Shown piece after piece: positions 1-7,518 of a stretch of DNA of 37,400 nt. Numbering within the stretch: position 1 is the stretch's first letter; every line of letters starts with the position of its first letter. Under the pieces are notes generated by a model that was not told the DNA's origin, made no database searches, and saw nothing but the letters and a program-made list of their open reading frames with translations. The stretch is from Gracilibacillus alcaliphilus (GTDB lineage: Bacteria > Bacillota > Bacilli > Bacillales > Amphibacillaceae): contig NZ_JAFBFA010000044.1 in the NCBI RefSeq assembly GCF_016909015.1, positions 1 to 37,400 of the forward strand, in the 5' to 3' direction. A program made the translations under genes and the position numbers.

Positions 1-8
1 AGAAATTA

Positions 9-47
9 AACAGCCTGGCACCGTTGGAATATCGGTACCAGACTGTT
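9..47 (-). terminator. Rho-independent terminator of htpG
   Basis: Two 15-nt arms (9-23 and 33-47) flank a 9-nt loop. In minus-strand RNA all 15 positions pair, two as G-U wobbles. In plus-strand RNA the same positions would be A/C mismatches, so the hairpin evolved to work on the minus strand, downstream of htpG. A moderately U-rich tract follows. Confidence 0.75.
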
Positions 48-118
48 GCATAGATTTTTGTTTTTTCACTGTCTACTTGACAGGGTGCAGTTCACATGCC
101 TCGTATCTCTCTTTTGTC

Positions 119-1999
119 TTACACCATCACTTTACACATATCATTAGTCAAGGCAACTGGATCTTCAATTGGCAGGCCTTCGATCAGTAAAGCTTGGTTG
201 TAAAGAATATTGGTATATAGTTTAACTTTTTCCTTATCGGATTCATGGGCATGAACTAGGGCATTAAAAATATCATGTTTGTTATTAATTTCTAATACTT
301 TCGTTGCTTCGATATTTTGGTTATCAGGCATTTGTCTTAATACTTTCTCCATCTCAATCGAAACTTCTCCTTCTGCCGATAAACAAACAGGGTGTGATTT
401 CAGGCGAGTAGATAAACGTACATCCTTCACTTTATCCCCTAGGATTTCTTTCATTTCTGTCAGCAAATCTTTATGTTCTTCTTTTTGCTTTTCTGCCTCT
501 TGTTTGGTTTCTTCATCTTCCAAATCAAGATCTCCGCTAGAGACGTTTTTAAAGTCTTTGTCATCGTAGTTTATCAACATACGAATAGCGAATTCATCCA
601 CTTCATCAGTGAAATAAAGGATTTCGTACCCTTTATCTTTTACTAATTCGGTTTGTGGTAATTTTTCAATCCGCTCATGGGATTCTCCAGTTGCATAATA
701 AATATGTTCCTGCTCTTCCGGCATCCGTTCCACATATTCTTTTAAGGAAACGAGTTTATTCTCACTGGAAGAGTGGAATAACAGTAAATCCTTTAAGCTG
801 TCTTTGTTAGCACCAAAATCGGCATAGACACCATATTTAATCTGGCGGCCAAAAGTCTTGTAGAACGTTTCGTATTTCTCGCGGTCATTTTTAAGCATGC
901 TTTGTAAGTGATTCTTGATCTTCTTCTCGATATTTTTGGCAATCAGTTTAACTTGGCGGTCCTGCTGCAAGATTTCACGTGAGATATTTAATGACAGATC
1001 CTCAGAATCAACAATACCGCGGATAAAGCTAAAGTGATCTGGTAATAGATCAGCACATTTATCCATAATTAAGACACCATTTGAATAGAGTTCTAAGCCT
1101 TTTTCAAAGTCTTGTGAATAGTAATTAAATGGCAGTTGTTCTGGAATATAAAGAATCGATTGAAAACGTACCATTCCATCGACGCTAATATGCAAGTGGC
1201 TTAATGGCTTGTCAAAACCAAAGCGTTTTTCTTGATAGAAACCTTCATAATCTTCATCATTCAATTCTTGCTTATTCTTGCGCCAAATCGGCACCATACT
1301 GTTAATCGTTTTTTCCTCTGTTACTTCTACCATTTCTTCTTCGTTATCCTCTTGTGGATGTTTTTCAGTAAGGTCCATTTTGATTGGATAACGGATAAAG
1401 TCAGAATATTTCTTGATTAAGTTTTGCAGCTGATAATCATCAAGGAACTCATCATAATTTTCTTCATCGGCATTTTCTTTGAGCTGGATAACGATTTCGG
1501 TTCCTACCTCTGGCTTATCATAAGACTCGATGGTATATCCTTCTACACCGTCAGATTCCCATTTAAAGCCTTCATCACTATATAAGGAACGAGTATAGAC
1601 AGTTACTTTATCAGCAACCATAAAAGAAGAGTAGAAACCTACACCAAATTGGCCGATAATTTCTTGTCCATCTTGCATATCTATTTCTTTTTTGAATGCT
1701 AGGGAACCACTTTTGGCAATCACACCAAGGTTGTCCTCTAGTTCTTCTTTAGTCATCCCGATCCCAGTATCTTGGATAGTTAAGGTACGGGCTTCCTTAT
1801 TGGGCACAATCTTAATAAAATAATCTTCTTGATTGAAGGATATATTTTCATCAGTTAATGCCTTATAGTAGATTTTATCAATGGCATCACTCGCATTAGA
1901 AATCAGTTCACGTAAGAAGATTTCTTTTTGTGAGTAAATCGAGTGTACCATCATTTCAAGTAATCGTTTCGATTCGGCTTGAAATTGCTTCTTTTCCAT
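119..1999 (-). CDS. htpG: HtpG, bacterial Hsp90 chaperone
   Basis: ATP-dependent cytosolic chaperone of the Hsp90 family, 626 aa, the normal bacterial length. The GHKL ATPase motifs are visible: NASDAIDKI at about residues 35-43, DTGIGM at 77-82 and GQFGVGFYS at about 116-124. Middle and C-terminal dimerisation regions follow without interruption. The ATG is preceded by GGGAGGA about 8 nt upstream. The gene stands alone, divergent from punA, with a terminator at 9-47. A consensus CIRCE element lies between promoter and start codon. That suggests HrcA control, unlike B. subtilis htpG, which is known as a class III gene independent of HrcA. The identification is secure. Confidence 0.97.
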   Translation of the reverse strand: MEKKQFQAESKRLLEMMVHSIYSQKEIFLRELISNASDAIDKIYYKALTDENISFNQEDYFIKIVPNKEARTLTIQDTGIGMTKEELEDNLGVIAKSGSLAFKKEIDMQDGQEIIGQFGVGFYSSFMVADKVTVYTRSLYSDEGFKWESDGVEGYTIESYDKPEVGTEIVIQLKENADEENYDEFLDDYQLQNLIKKYSDFIRYPIKMDLTEKHPQEDNEEEMVEVTEEKTINSMVPIWRKNKQELNDEDYEGFYQEKRFGFDKPLSHLHISVDGMVRFQSILYIPEQLPFNYYSQDFEKGLELYSNGVLIMDKCADLLPDHFSFIRGIVDSEDLSLNISREILQQDRQVKLIAKNIEKKIKNHLQSMLKNDREKYETFYKTFGRQIKYGVYADFGANKDSLKDLLLFHSSSENKLVSLKEYVERMPEEQEHIYYATGESHERIEKLPQTELVKDKGYEILYFTDEVDEFAIRMLINYDDKDFKNVSSGDLDLEDEETKQEAEKQKEEHKDLLTEMKEILGDKVKDVRLSTRLKSHPVCLSAEGEVSIEMEKVLRQMPDNQNIEATKVLEINNKHDIFNALVHAHESDKEKVKLYTNILYNQALLIEGLPIEDPVALTNDMCKVMV

Positions 2000-2035
2000 G
2001 TAGTATTCCTCCCTAATATCTGTCTATTATGTATT

Positions 2036-2062
2036 TTAGCACTCTTTAGTAATGAGTGCTAA
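2036..2062. promoter_or_regulatory. CIRCE operator (HrcA binding site)
   Basis: TTAGCACTC (2036-2044), 9-nt spacer, GAGTGCTAA (2054-2062). This is an exact match to the CIRCE consensus. It lies immediately downstream of the predicted htpG promoter, in the 5' UTR, which is the usual position for HrcA repression. Confidence 0.93.
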
Positions 2063-2073
2063 CACTTTACATA

Positions 2074-2100
2074 ATTATCATAAAAAAATCTTTCTGTCAA
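2074..2100 (-). promoter_or_regulatory. Predicted sigma-A promoter of htpG
   Basis: A perfect -35 TTGACA (complement of 2095-2100) is followed by GATAAT (complement of 2074-2079) at a short 15-nt spacing. CIRCE begins about 12 nt beyond the -10. The exact -10 is uncertain because the spacing is short. Confidence 0.6.
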
Positions 2101-2143
2101 GCATCATCAGGGGTTTTCAAAGATGATTTTTTAAGATAAAAAA

Positions 2144-2152
2144 TGATATAAT
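2144..2152 (+). promoter_or_regulatory. Extended -10 promoter for punA-cdd-deoC
   Basis: TGATATAAT is a perfect extended -10 (TGnTATAAT). No good -35 is visible at 17 nt. It would give a leader of about 140 nt before punA, containing the hairpin at 2232-2278. Confidence 0.6.
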
Positions 2153-2231
2153 AAGGGGAAGTTGGCGCTATTTTTTATTTTAGAAGTGTATTAGAGGAAG
2201 GAAAAGGGAACATAACTACATAAAGCGAAAC

Positions 2232-2278
2232 TTATCAGGTGCTGCTCGGAAGCTTACGAGCAGTAGATACCATGATAA
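2232..2278 (+). promoter_or_regulatory. Stem-loop in the punA leader
   Basis: Nested pairing: TTATCA with TGATAA, GGT with ACC, and CTGCTCG (2242-2248) with CGAGCAG (2257-2263), separated by small asymmetric bulges. It ends about 15 nt before the ribosome binding site. It matches no riboswitch class I recognise; the purine riboswitch three-way junction is absent. Its function is unknown. Confidence 0.5.
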
Positions 2279-2301
2279 AATAAAGGAAAAGTGGGGGAAG
2301 T

Positions 2302-3117
2302 ATGATGACACAGTTAAAAGAAACAACGAGTTATTTACAAAGTAAGGTAAAAGCAAAGCCGAAGATTGGTTTAATCTTAGGTTCTGGCTTAGGTATGCTT
2401 GCAGATGAAATCGAAACAGCTGATAAAATCAAGTATGAAGAAATCCCTGGTTTTCCAATCTCTACGGTGGAAGGTCATGCCGGACAGTTGGTAATCGGTC
2501 AATTATGCGGCGTAGAGGTAATTGCTATGCAGGGGCGCTTTCATTATTATGAAGGATATGGGTTAGGTGCTGTCACTTTTCCAGTACGGGTAATGAAAGA
2601 GTTGGGAGTGGATACACTAATTGTAACTAATGCAGCCGGAGGAGTGAATCAATCACTCAATCCGGGCGATCTTATGTTAATTACAGATCATATCAATAAT
2701 ACTGGTTTGAATCCATTGATCGGTGAAAATGTAGTTGAACACGGCGTTCGTTTTCCAGATATGTCAACTGCTTATGACCGTACTTTACAGGAGATTGCCA
2801 AACAGACGGCTGAGAAATTAGCCATTTCGTTAAAACAAGGGGTATATGTGTGGAATACAGGGCCTAGCTATGAAACGCCGGCAGAGATTCGGATGTTAGA
2901 CAAGCTCGGTGGTGATGCTGTTGGTATGTCTACGGTTCCAGAAGTAACGGTAGCACGTCATGCTGGTATCCGTTGTTTGGGCATATCCTGTATTTCAAAT
3001 ATGGCAGCAGGCATCTTGAATCAGCCGCTTACTCATGATGAAGTAATCGAGACAACAGAAAAAGTGCGGGAGTCCTTTCTGCAATTTATCAAACAGCTTG
3101 TTCAAAATATTGATTAA
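2302..3117 (+). CDS. punA: Purine-nucleoside phosphorylase (trimeric type)
   Basis: Phosphorolysis of inosine, guanosine and their deoxy forms to base plus (deoxy)ribose-1-phosphate. At 271 aa it has the size of trimeric PNPs. Motifs: GSGLG (27-31) at the phosphate site, QGRFHYYEGY, NAAGGVN and GMSTVPE. First gene of a three-gene cluster with cdd and deoC, which together degrade nucleosides to usable sugar. Two ATG codons are adjacent (2302 and 2305) after a GGGGG-type ribosome binding site; the second has better spacing. deoB (phosphopentomutase), often next to this gene, is not in the window. Confidence 0.93.
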   Translation: MMTQLKETTSYLQSKVKAKPKIGLILGSGLGMLADEIETADKIKYEEIPGFPISTVEGHAGQLVIGQLCGVEVIAMQGRFHYYEGYGLGAVTFPVRVMKELGVDTLIVTNAAGGVNQSLNPGDLMLITDHINNTGLNPLIGENVVEHGVRFPDMSTAYDRTLQEIAKQTAEKLAISLKQGVYVWNTGPSYETPAEIRMLDKLGGDAVGMSTVPEVTVARHAGIRCLGISCISNMAAGILNQPLTHDEVIETTEKVRESFLQFIKQLVQNID

Positions 3118-3128
3118 GGGAGGAAGTT

Positions 3129-3533
3129 ATGATGAAGAACAAATTAATAACGGAAGCGAAGCTGGCAAGAGAAAAGGCTTATGTCCCTTATTCCAAGTTC
3201 CAAGTTGGGGCGGCCTTACTTGATACAGAAGGTAATATTTTTCATGGCTGTAATATTGAAAATGCTGCTTATTCGATGTGTAATTGCGGTGAGCGAACGG
3301 CCTTGTTCCATGCCTATGCTAATGGCAGCAGGAGTTTTTCAATGATGGCAGTTGTGGCCGATACTGATCGACCGGTGTCGCCTTGCGGGGCTTGCCGTCA
3401 AGTGATGGCTGAGTTATGTGAAGCAGATATGCCTGTGATCTTGACGAATCTACATGGAGATGTGTTAGAAACAACAGTAGGGGCCTTGTTACCAGGAGCC
3501 TTTATTTCTGATGATTTGTCGAATGCCAAATGA
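3129..3533 (+). CDS. cdd: Cytidine deaminase
   Basis: Zinc-dependent deamination of cytidine and deoxycytidine to (deoxy)uridine; pyrimidine salvage. At 134 aa it has the size of the homotetrameric class. Catalytic features: NIENAAY, CGERTA (zinc ligand Cys53, proton-shuttle Glu55) and PCGACRQV (zinc ligands Cys86 and Cys89). It starts 11 nt after punA with an AGGGAGG ribosome binding site and a tandem ATG ATG. Probably cotranscribed with punA and deoC. Confidence 0.95.
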   Translation: MMKNKLITEAKLAREKAYVPYSKFQVGAALLDTEGNIFHGCNIENAAYSMCNCGERTALFHAYANGSRSFSMMAVVADTDRPVSPCGACRQVMAELCEADMPVILTNLHGDVLETTVGALLPGAFISDDLSNAK

Positions 3534-3552
3534 TTAAAGGAGTAGATGAAAG

Positions 3553-4218
3553 ATGACGATAGCAAATAAAATTGATCACACCTTATTAAAGCCAGACGCC
3601 AGCAAACAACAAATCGAAACCTTATGCAGCGAAGCAAAAGAGAATGGCTTTTTCTCTGTATGTGTGAATCCAACTTGGGTCGAAACGGCCGCAAGCTTAT
3701 TAAAAGGGTCTGATGTAGCGGTATGTACAGTTATTGGTTTTCCATTAGGAGCAACACCACCTGCTGTAAAGGCATTTGAAGCCAAGTATTCTGTGGAAAA
3801 AGGTGCCACAGAAGTAGATATGGTCCTTAATATCGGGGCTTTAAAAGATGGCAATCATGATTTGGTTCAGCAAGATATGGAGGCGGTGGTTCAGGCGGCC
3901 GCAGGGAAGGCCTTGGTGAAGGTGATTATTGAAACTTGTCTGTTAACTGATCAAGAGAAGGTTGAGGCTTGTACATTAGCCGTTGCGGCAGGTGCCGACT
4001 ATGTCAAAACCTCCACAGGATTTTCGACAGGGGGAGCCACAGCTGCAGATATCCGCTTAATGCGCAAAACAGTAGGATCTGAACTAGGTGTGAAGGCCTC
4101 AGGAGGCATTCGCGACCTAGAAACTGCTGAAGCAATGATACAGGCTGGGGCTAGTCGAATCGGCGCCAGTGCAAGTGTTGCCATTGTAAATGATGAAATA
4201 GGTAACAGCGATTATTAA
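3553..4218 (+). CDS. deoC: Deoxyribose-phosphate aldolase
   Basis: Class I aldolase cleaving 2-deoxyribose-5-phosphate to acetaldehyde and glyceraldehyde-3-phosphate; last step of deoxynucleoside breakdown. At 221 aa it has full family length. The Schiff-base lysine is in VKTSTGF (about K152), with supporting EVDMVLNIG (Asp89) and GVKASGGIRD (K181). AAAGGAG lies 10 nt before the ATG and 19 nt separate it from cdd. It is followed at once by a bidirectional terminator. Confidence 0.96.
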   Translation: MTIANKIDHTLLKPDASKQQIETLCSEAKENGFFSVCVNPTWVETAASLLKGSDVAVCTVIGFPLGATPPAVKAFEAKYSVEKGATEVDMVLNIGALKDGNHDLVQQDMEAVVQAAAGKALVKVIIETCLLTDQEKVEACTLAVAAGADYVKTSTGFSTGGATAADIRLMRKTVGSELGVKASGGIRDLETAEAMIQAGASRIGASASVAIVNDEIGNSDY

Positions 4219-4220
4219 TA

Positions 4221-4252
4221 CAACAGGAATACAGCCAGCTGTATTCCTGTTG
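4221..4252. terminator. Bidirectional terminator between deoC and yteA
   Basis: A perfect 15-bp inverted repeat (4221-4235 and 4238-4252) with a 2-nt centre lies between the convergent stop codons (4218 and 4255). It is flanked by AT-rich sequence on both sides. It occupies nearly the whole 36-nt gap and can serve both genes. Confidence 0.85.
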
Positions 4253-4254
4253 TG

Positions 4255-4953
4255 TTATTCATCATTTAAAATAGATGTAATATCATGATCATCTAGATAA
4301 TCTTCATAGACCTTATGATCCTCATTTACACCGATATATTTCCCATCAAGATCGGCTAATAAGAAGCCTTCTAATTCTTCTACGCTGCCGATTTGATCCT
4401 GGGCATGGTAATATAGATCAGCATGGTCGGAATCAGTGTTGTAAAAATCGGAAGGACCGTCTGAGGAACCATATTGTTCAACCTGCTGCCAGCTGTCCTC
4501 TCGATCAAACATGATATGACCATCATATTTTACTCGTTCTTCATCAATGCTGGCATGCAATATACCTTCCTCAGCAGGACGGGATTCTGTCAGCTGGTTG
4601 CTGGCATGTAACACACAGCGTGTGGTAGTTGGTATTGCCTTCATACGTTCAGCAGGAATTTCCTGATGACAGACTTCACATATGCCATATATGTTATTGT
4701 CGATTGCCTCTAGCGCATGATCGATTTCTGCCAATGCCTTTTCGGCATGTCCATGAAGAGCTATATCCTTTTCACGTTCAAATAGTTCAGAACCAGTATC
4801 TCCTGGATGATTGTCATAATTGGATAATTCAGAAACACCGGCTTTATTATTTGATTGTTCCGAATTCAGCATATTTTGCAGCTGCTGTTTTATTTCTTGT
4901 CTCTGAATGAGTAATTCACTTTTACATTGTTGTAATACCTTGGGATGCAGCAA
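4255..4953 (-). CDS. yteA: YteA-family sporulation protein, DksA/TraR-type zinc finger
   Basis: 232 aa. The N-terminal half carries a DksA/TraR-like zinc finger: CEVC, 17 residues, then CVLH, so the fourth ligand position is His, as I recall for YteA relatives. The C-terminal half is acidic (DSDHADLYYH, DHDITSILNDE). The family is known as sporulation-associated; its molecular role is not established. The start is TTG with AAAGGAGG 8 nt upstream. Its nearest upstream neighbour on this strand, the leu operon, is separated by a terminator, so it should have its own promoter. A CATACTA resembling a sigma-F/G -10 occurs 25-30 nt upstream without a convincing -35. Confidence 0.85.
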   Translation of the reverse strand: MLHPKVLQQCKSELLIQRQEIKQQLQNMLNSEQSNNKAGVSELSNYDNHPGDTGSELFEREKDIALHGHAEKALAEIDHALEAIDNNIYGICEVCHQEIPAERMKAIPTTTRCVLHASNQLTESRPAEEGILHASIDEERVKYDGHIMFDREDSWQQVEQYGSSDGPSDFYNTDSDHADLYYHAQDQIGSVEELEGFLLADLDGKYIGVNEDHKVYEDYLDDHDITSILNDE

Positions 4954-5083
4954 TTCTTATACCTCCTTTTCCTTGTTAGTATGACCGGAAAATGTAGATC
5001 CCAGTAAAGAGGATTTTGGAAAAAGAAGCGAATAAAAGCAGAAGGGGAGGAGAGGATATATAGTATAGCTGATTGTATTAAAA

Positions 5084-5116
5084 AAGCCGGCTTCCTTGAA
5101 TAAAGGAAGTCAGCTT
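5084..5116 (-). terminator. Terminator of the ilv-leu operon
   Basis: Arms 5084-5097 and 5103-5116 around a 5-nt loop. In minus-strand RNA they pair with one G-U and one mismatch and run into six U residues. It lies 25 nt beyond the leuD stop. Confidence 0.85.
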
Positions 5117-5119
5117 AAA

Positions 5120-5137
5120 GAGGTTGTTCAAAAAGTC
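5120..5137. repeat. Solo terminal repeat of the GTTCAAAAAGTTC element family
   Basis: GAGGTTGTTCAAAAAGTC, nearly identical to the left end of the element at 7273-7510, sits 3 nt beyond the leuD stop codon. No second end is visible nearby, so this looks like a relic or partial copy. Confidence 0.65.
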
Positions 5138-5140
5138 TTA

Positions 5141-5725
5141 CTAAGCACGTGCTTTTTCAAATTCAGCTATTTGGTCTGCATAATTTAACGTAACAGAAAT
5201 ATCGTCCCAGCCATTTAATAACATTTCACGTTTATATGCATCTAGATCAAAAGAAGCTTCAAAGCCCTGATTATCATAGACCTTTTTCTCTTCTAAATCG
5301 ACAGTAAGATAATATTTGTCTGCCTCGGCATTTTTGATCAATGTTTGCACTTCAGCTTCGGTTAGTTTTACCGGAAGTATACCATTTTTCGTACAGTTGT
5401 TGTAGAAAATATCGGCATAACTTGGTGCAATAATCACACGGAAACCATAATCTTGTAAGGCCCATGGCGCATGCTCTCGTGAGGATCCGCAACCGAAATT
5501 TTCACCAGCTACTAAAATAGTAGTATCCTCATATTTTGGCTGGTTAAGTGAAAAATCTTCACGCAACTCACCTTTGGAATCAAAGCGCCAGTTATAAAAT
5601 ACAAATTGTCCGAAGCCTTGACGCGAAATACGTTTTAAAAACTGTTTAGGAATTATCTGGTCTGTATCAACATTTGCTCTATTTAAAGGGTAAACTAGCC
5701 CTTCATGTTTACGAATTGGTTCCAT
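5141..5725 (-). CDS. leuD: 3-isopropylmalate dehydratase, small subunit
   Basis: With LeuC it isomerises 2-isopropylmalate to 3-isopropylmalate in leucine synthesis. 194 aa, the normal size of the swivelling subunit. Motifs: NVDTDQIIPKQFLK near residues 19-32 and GCGSSREHAPWAL. ATG start with GAGGGGG upstream; leuC ends 20 nt before it. Last gene of the ilvB-leuD operon. Confidence 0.97.
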   Translation of the reverse strand: MEPIRKHEGLVYPLNRANVDTDQIIPKQFLKRISRQGFGQFVFYNWRFDSKGELREDFSLNQPKYEDTTILVAGENFGCGSSREHAPWALQDYGFRVIIAPSYADIFYNNCTKNGILPVKLTEAEVQTLIKNAEADKYYLTVDLEEKKVYDNQGFEASFDLDAYKREMLLNGWDDISVTLNYADQIAEFEKARA

Positions 5726-5745
5726 CTTTCATTTCCCCCTCTGAA

Positions 5746-7164
5746 TTAGCTTGATGTCACTGCACCAAATTGACGTACATCTGTAAAGTGCCCTTTAATA
5801 GCAGCAGCGGCAGCCATTTCCGGACTGACTAAGTGTGTACGTGCTCCAGTACCTTGACGCCCTTCAAAGTTACGGTTAGAAGTAGAGGCACAACGTTCTC
5901 CCTCAGGTACTATGTCATCATTCATAGCAAGGCACATACTGCATCCGGCGTCACGCCATTCAAAACCAGCCTCTTTAAAAATCACATCTATACCTAATTC
6001 TTCGGCTTGTGTTTTCACACTGTGTGAGCCAGGTACAACGATCGCACGGACATTAGGATGAACCTTATGGCCTTTCACAATTTCAGAAGCTAATTTTAAA
6101 TCTGCCAAACGAGAGTTGGTACAGGAACCGATAAAGACATGTTCGATCGGTACAGAAGTAATGGCTTCACCGCCTTGTAATCCCATATACTCAAGAGCAC
6201 GTTTAATTTCTTCCTGATCATTTTCATTCGCAGCATCTTCTGGTACAGGCACATTCGCACTAACCGGGATACACATACCAGGGTTTGTTCCCCAAGTTAC
6301 TTGCGGTTCGATTTCTTCGGCATCGATTTCTACTTGCTCATCGTAGACAGCACCTTCATCAGTTGCTAGTGATTTCCATTCCTCTGCTAATTGATCGAAT
6401 GCTTCACCATCTGGCACATGGCGTTTACCACGCAAGAATTCTATTGTTGTATCATCCGGGCTGATTAATCCTGCACGTGCACCAGCCTCTATTGACATGT
6501 TGCAAACTGTCATTCGGCCTTCCATCGTTAAATCACGAATAGCTTCACCTGTATATTCAATCACATAACCAGTACCGAACTTGACGCCAAACTTGCCAAT
6601 AATGGCTAAGATCAAGTCTTTGGCTGTTACACCAGTACCTAATTTGCCGTTTACTTTTACATTCAATGTTTTTGGTTTTTGCTGCCAGATTGTTTGTGTA
6701 GCTAGTACATGTTCCACTTCACTGGTACCAATACCGAATGCTAAGGCGCCGAATGCCCCGTGTGTAGAAGTGTGACTGTCGCCGCAAACGATGGTTTTGC
6801 CAGGCTGAGTTAAGCCTAATTCTGGGCCGATAACATGAACAATACCTTGATCTGGATGATGGATATCGGCTAAAGGAACGCCAAACTCTTCACAATTCTT
6901 TTTTAATGTTTCCATTTGTGTTTTTGATACTTCATCTTTAATAACATTTCGGTGGATCGTTGGTACATTATGATCCATAGTCGCAAAAGTTAGATCTGGC
7001 CGGCGTACTGTTCGCTTATTCATTCGTAATCCTTCAAACGCTTGCGGAGATGTTACTTCATGAACTAAATGTAAATCGATATATAATAAATCCGGTTTCT
7101 CCGCTTCTTCATGGACGATATGCTTCTCCCAAATCTTTTCGATGATTGTCTTTGGTGTTCTCAT
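5746..7164 (-). CDS. leuC: 3-isopropylmalate dehydratase, large subunit
   Basis: Aconitase-family [4Fe-4S] enzyme working with LeuD. Cluster cysteines are in GSCTNSR and in CSMCLAMN near the C-terminus. Start chosen at the ATG at 7164 (472 aa, beginning MRTPKTIIEK): AAGGAG lies 8 nt upstream of it, whereas the in-frame GTG at 7173 overlaps that ribosome binding site. The leader region carries a large hairpin (7190-7252), preceded by the inverted-repeat element (7273-7510), which separates the gene from leuB. Confidence 0.96.
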   Translation of the reverse strand: MRTPKTIIEKIWEKHIVHEEAEKPDLLYIDLHLVHEVTSPQAFEGLRMNKRTVRRPDLTFATMDHNVPTIHRNVIKDEVSKTQMETLKKNCEEFGVPLADIHHPDQGIVHVIGPELGLTQPGKTIVCGDSHTSTHGAFGALAFGIGTSEVEHVLATQTIWQQKPKTLNVKVNGKLGTGVTAKDLILAIIGKFGVKFGTGYVIEYTGEAIRDLTMEGRMTVCNMSIEAGARAGLISPDDTTIEFLRGKRHVPDGEAFDQLAEEWKSLATDEGAVYDEQVEIDAEEIEPQVTWGTNPGMCIPVSANVPVPEDAANENDQEEIKRALEYMGLQGGEAITSVPIEHVFIGSCTNSRLADLKLASEIVKGHKVHPNVRAIVVPGSHSVKTQAEELGIDVIFKEAGFEWRDAGCSMCLAMNDDIVPEGERCASTSNRNFEGRQGTGARTHLVSPEMAAAAAIKGHFTDVRQFGAVTSS

Positions 7165-7189
7165 CTTTTTCACTCCTTACTTCGTTTAG

Positions 7190-7252
7190 TAGGTAGAAAA
7201 AATATCGGCGTAAACACTATTCAAGAATAGACTGCGCCGATGCTTCTACCTA
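7190..7252. repeat. Long three-step hairpin upstream of leuC
   Basis: Nested arms TAGGTAGAA/TTCTACCTA, ATCGGCG (7204-7210)/CGCCGAT (7235-7241) and CTATT/AATAG, separated by small internal loops. It ends about 10 nt before the leuC ribosome binding site. No U-tract follows on the minus strand, so it is not a simple terminator. An mRNA-processing or stability element, or a small palindromic insertion, are possibilities. Confidence 0.65.
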
Positions 7253-7272
7253 AGATATTTGTACTAGAGGTT

Positions 7273-7510
7273 GTTCAAAAAGTTCAATAAAAATGATACA
7301 GCGAATTTCTGCGTTGGCACTTGAGGAGCTTCTACTAATCTCACCCACATCGTGTGGGTAACGCAGAAGTCAACACTTCCTGTGCAAGTACGTATTAAAG
7401 GCATATGCTCCGTTACTTAAACCGGCGTCGCCTTATGTGCTAGTATCGGTGTTGCAACACGATGTTGCGAACTTAACCAATGATGGTCCTTTTTAACGAA
7501 CTTTTTGAAC
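7273..7510. mobile_element. 238-bp MITE-like element with 13-bp terminal inverted repeats
   Basis: Perfect ends GTTCAAAAAGTTC (7273-7285) and GAACTTTTTGAAC (7498-7510). There is no coding capacity. Internal hairpins: TTCTGCGTT/AACGCAGAA enclosing ACCCACA/TGTGGGT (7344-7359), and GCAACA-CGA-TGTTGC (7454-7468). It is inserted between leuC and leuB, with the right end 8 nt from the leuB stop. Related ends occur at 5120, 23393 and 26825, and related core sequence at 19945 and 26957. I cannot identify a target-site duplication or the transposase family. Confidence 0.7.
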
Positions 7511-7518
7511 ACGCACTA

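Noticed and set aside
1232..1420. ORF antisense to htpG and similar antisense ORFs inside leuC, leuA, ilvB, dapH, rnjA
   Set aside because: They lie fully within strongly supported genes, lack ribosome binding sites and have compositions expected of shadow frames.
2163..2240. CcpA cre or purine riboswitch upstream of punA
   Set aside because: No acceptable cre match, and the purine riboswitch junction sequences are missing.
3398..3694. 98-codon minus-strand ORF across the cdd/deoC junction
   Set aside because: It overlaps two certain genes and has no ribosome binding site or recognisable domain.
7171..7173. GTG as the leuC start
   Set aside because: It abuts the AAGGAG; the ATG at 7164 has proper spacing.
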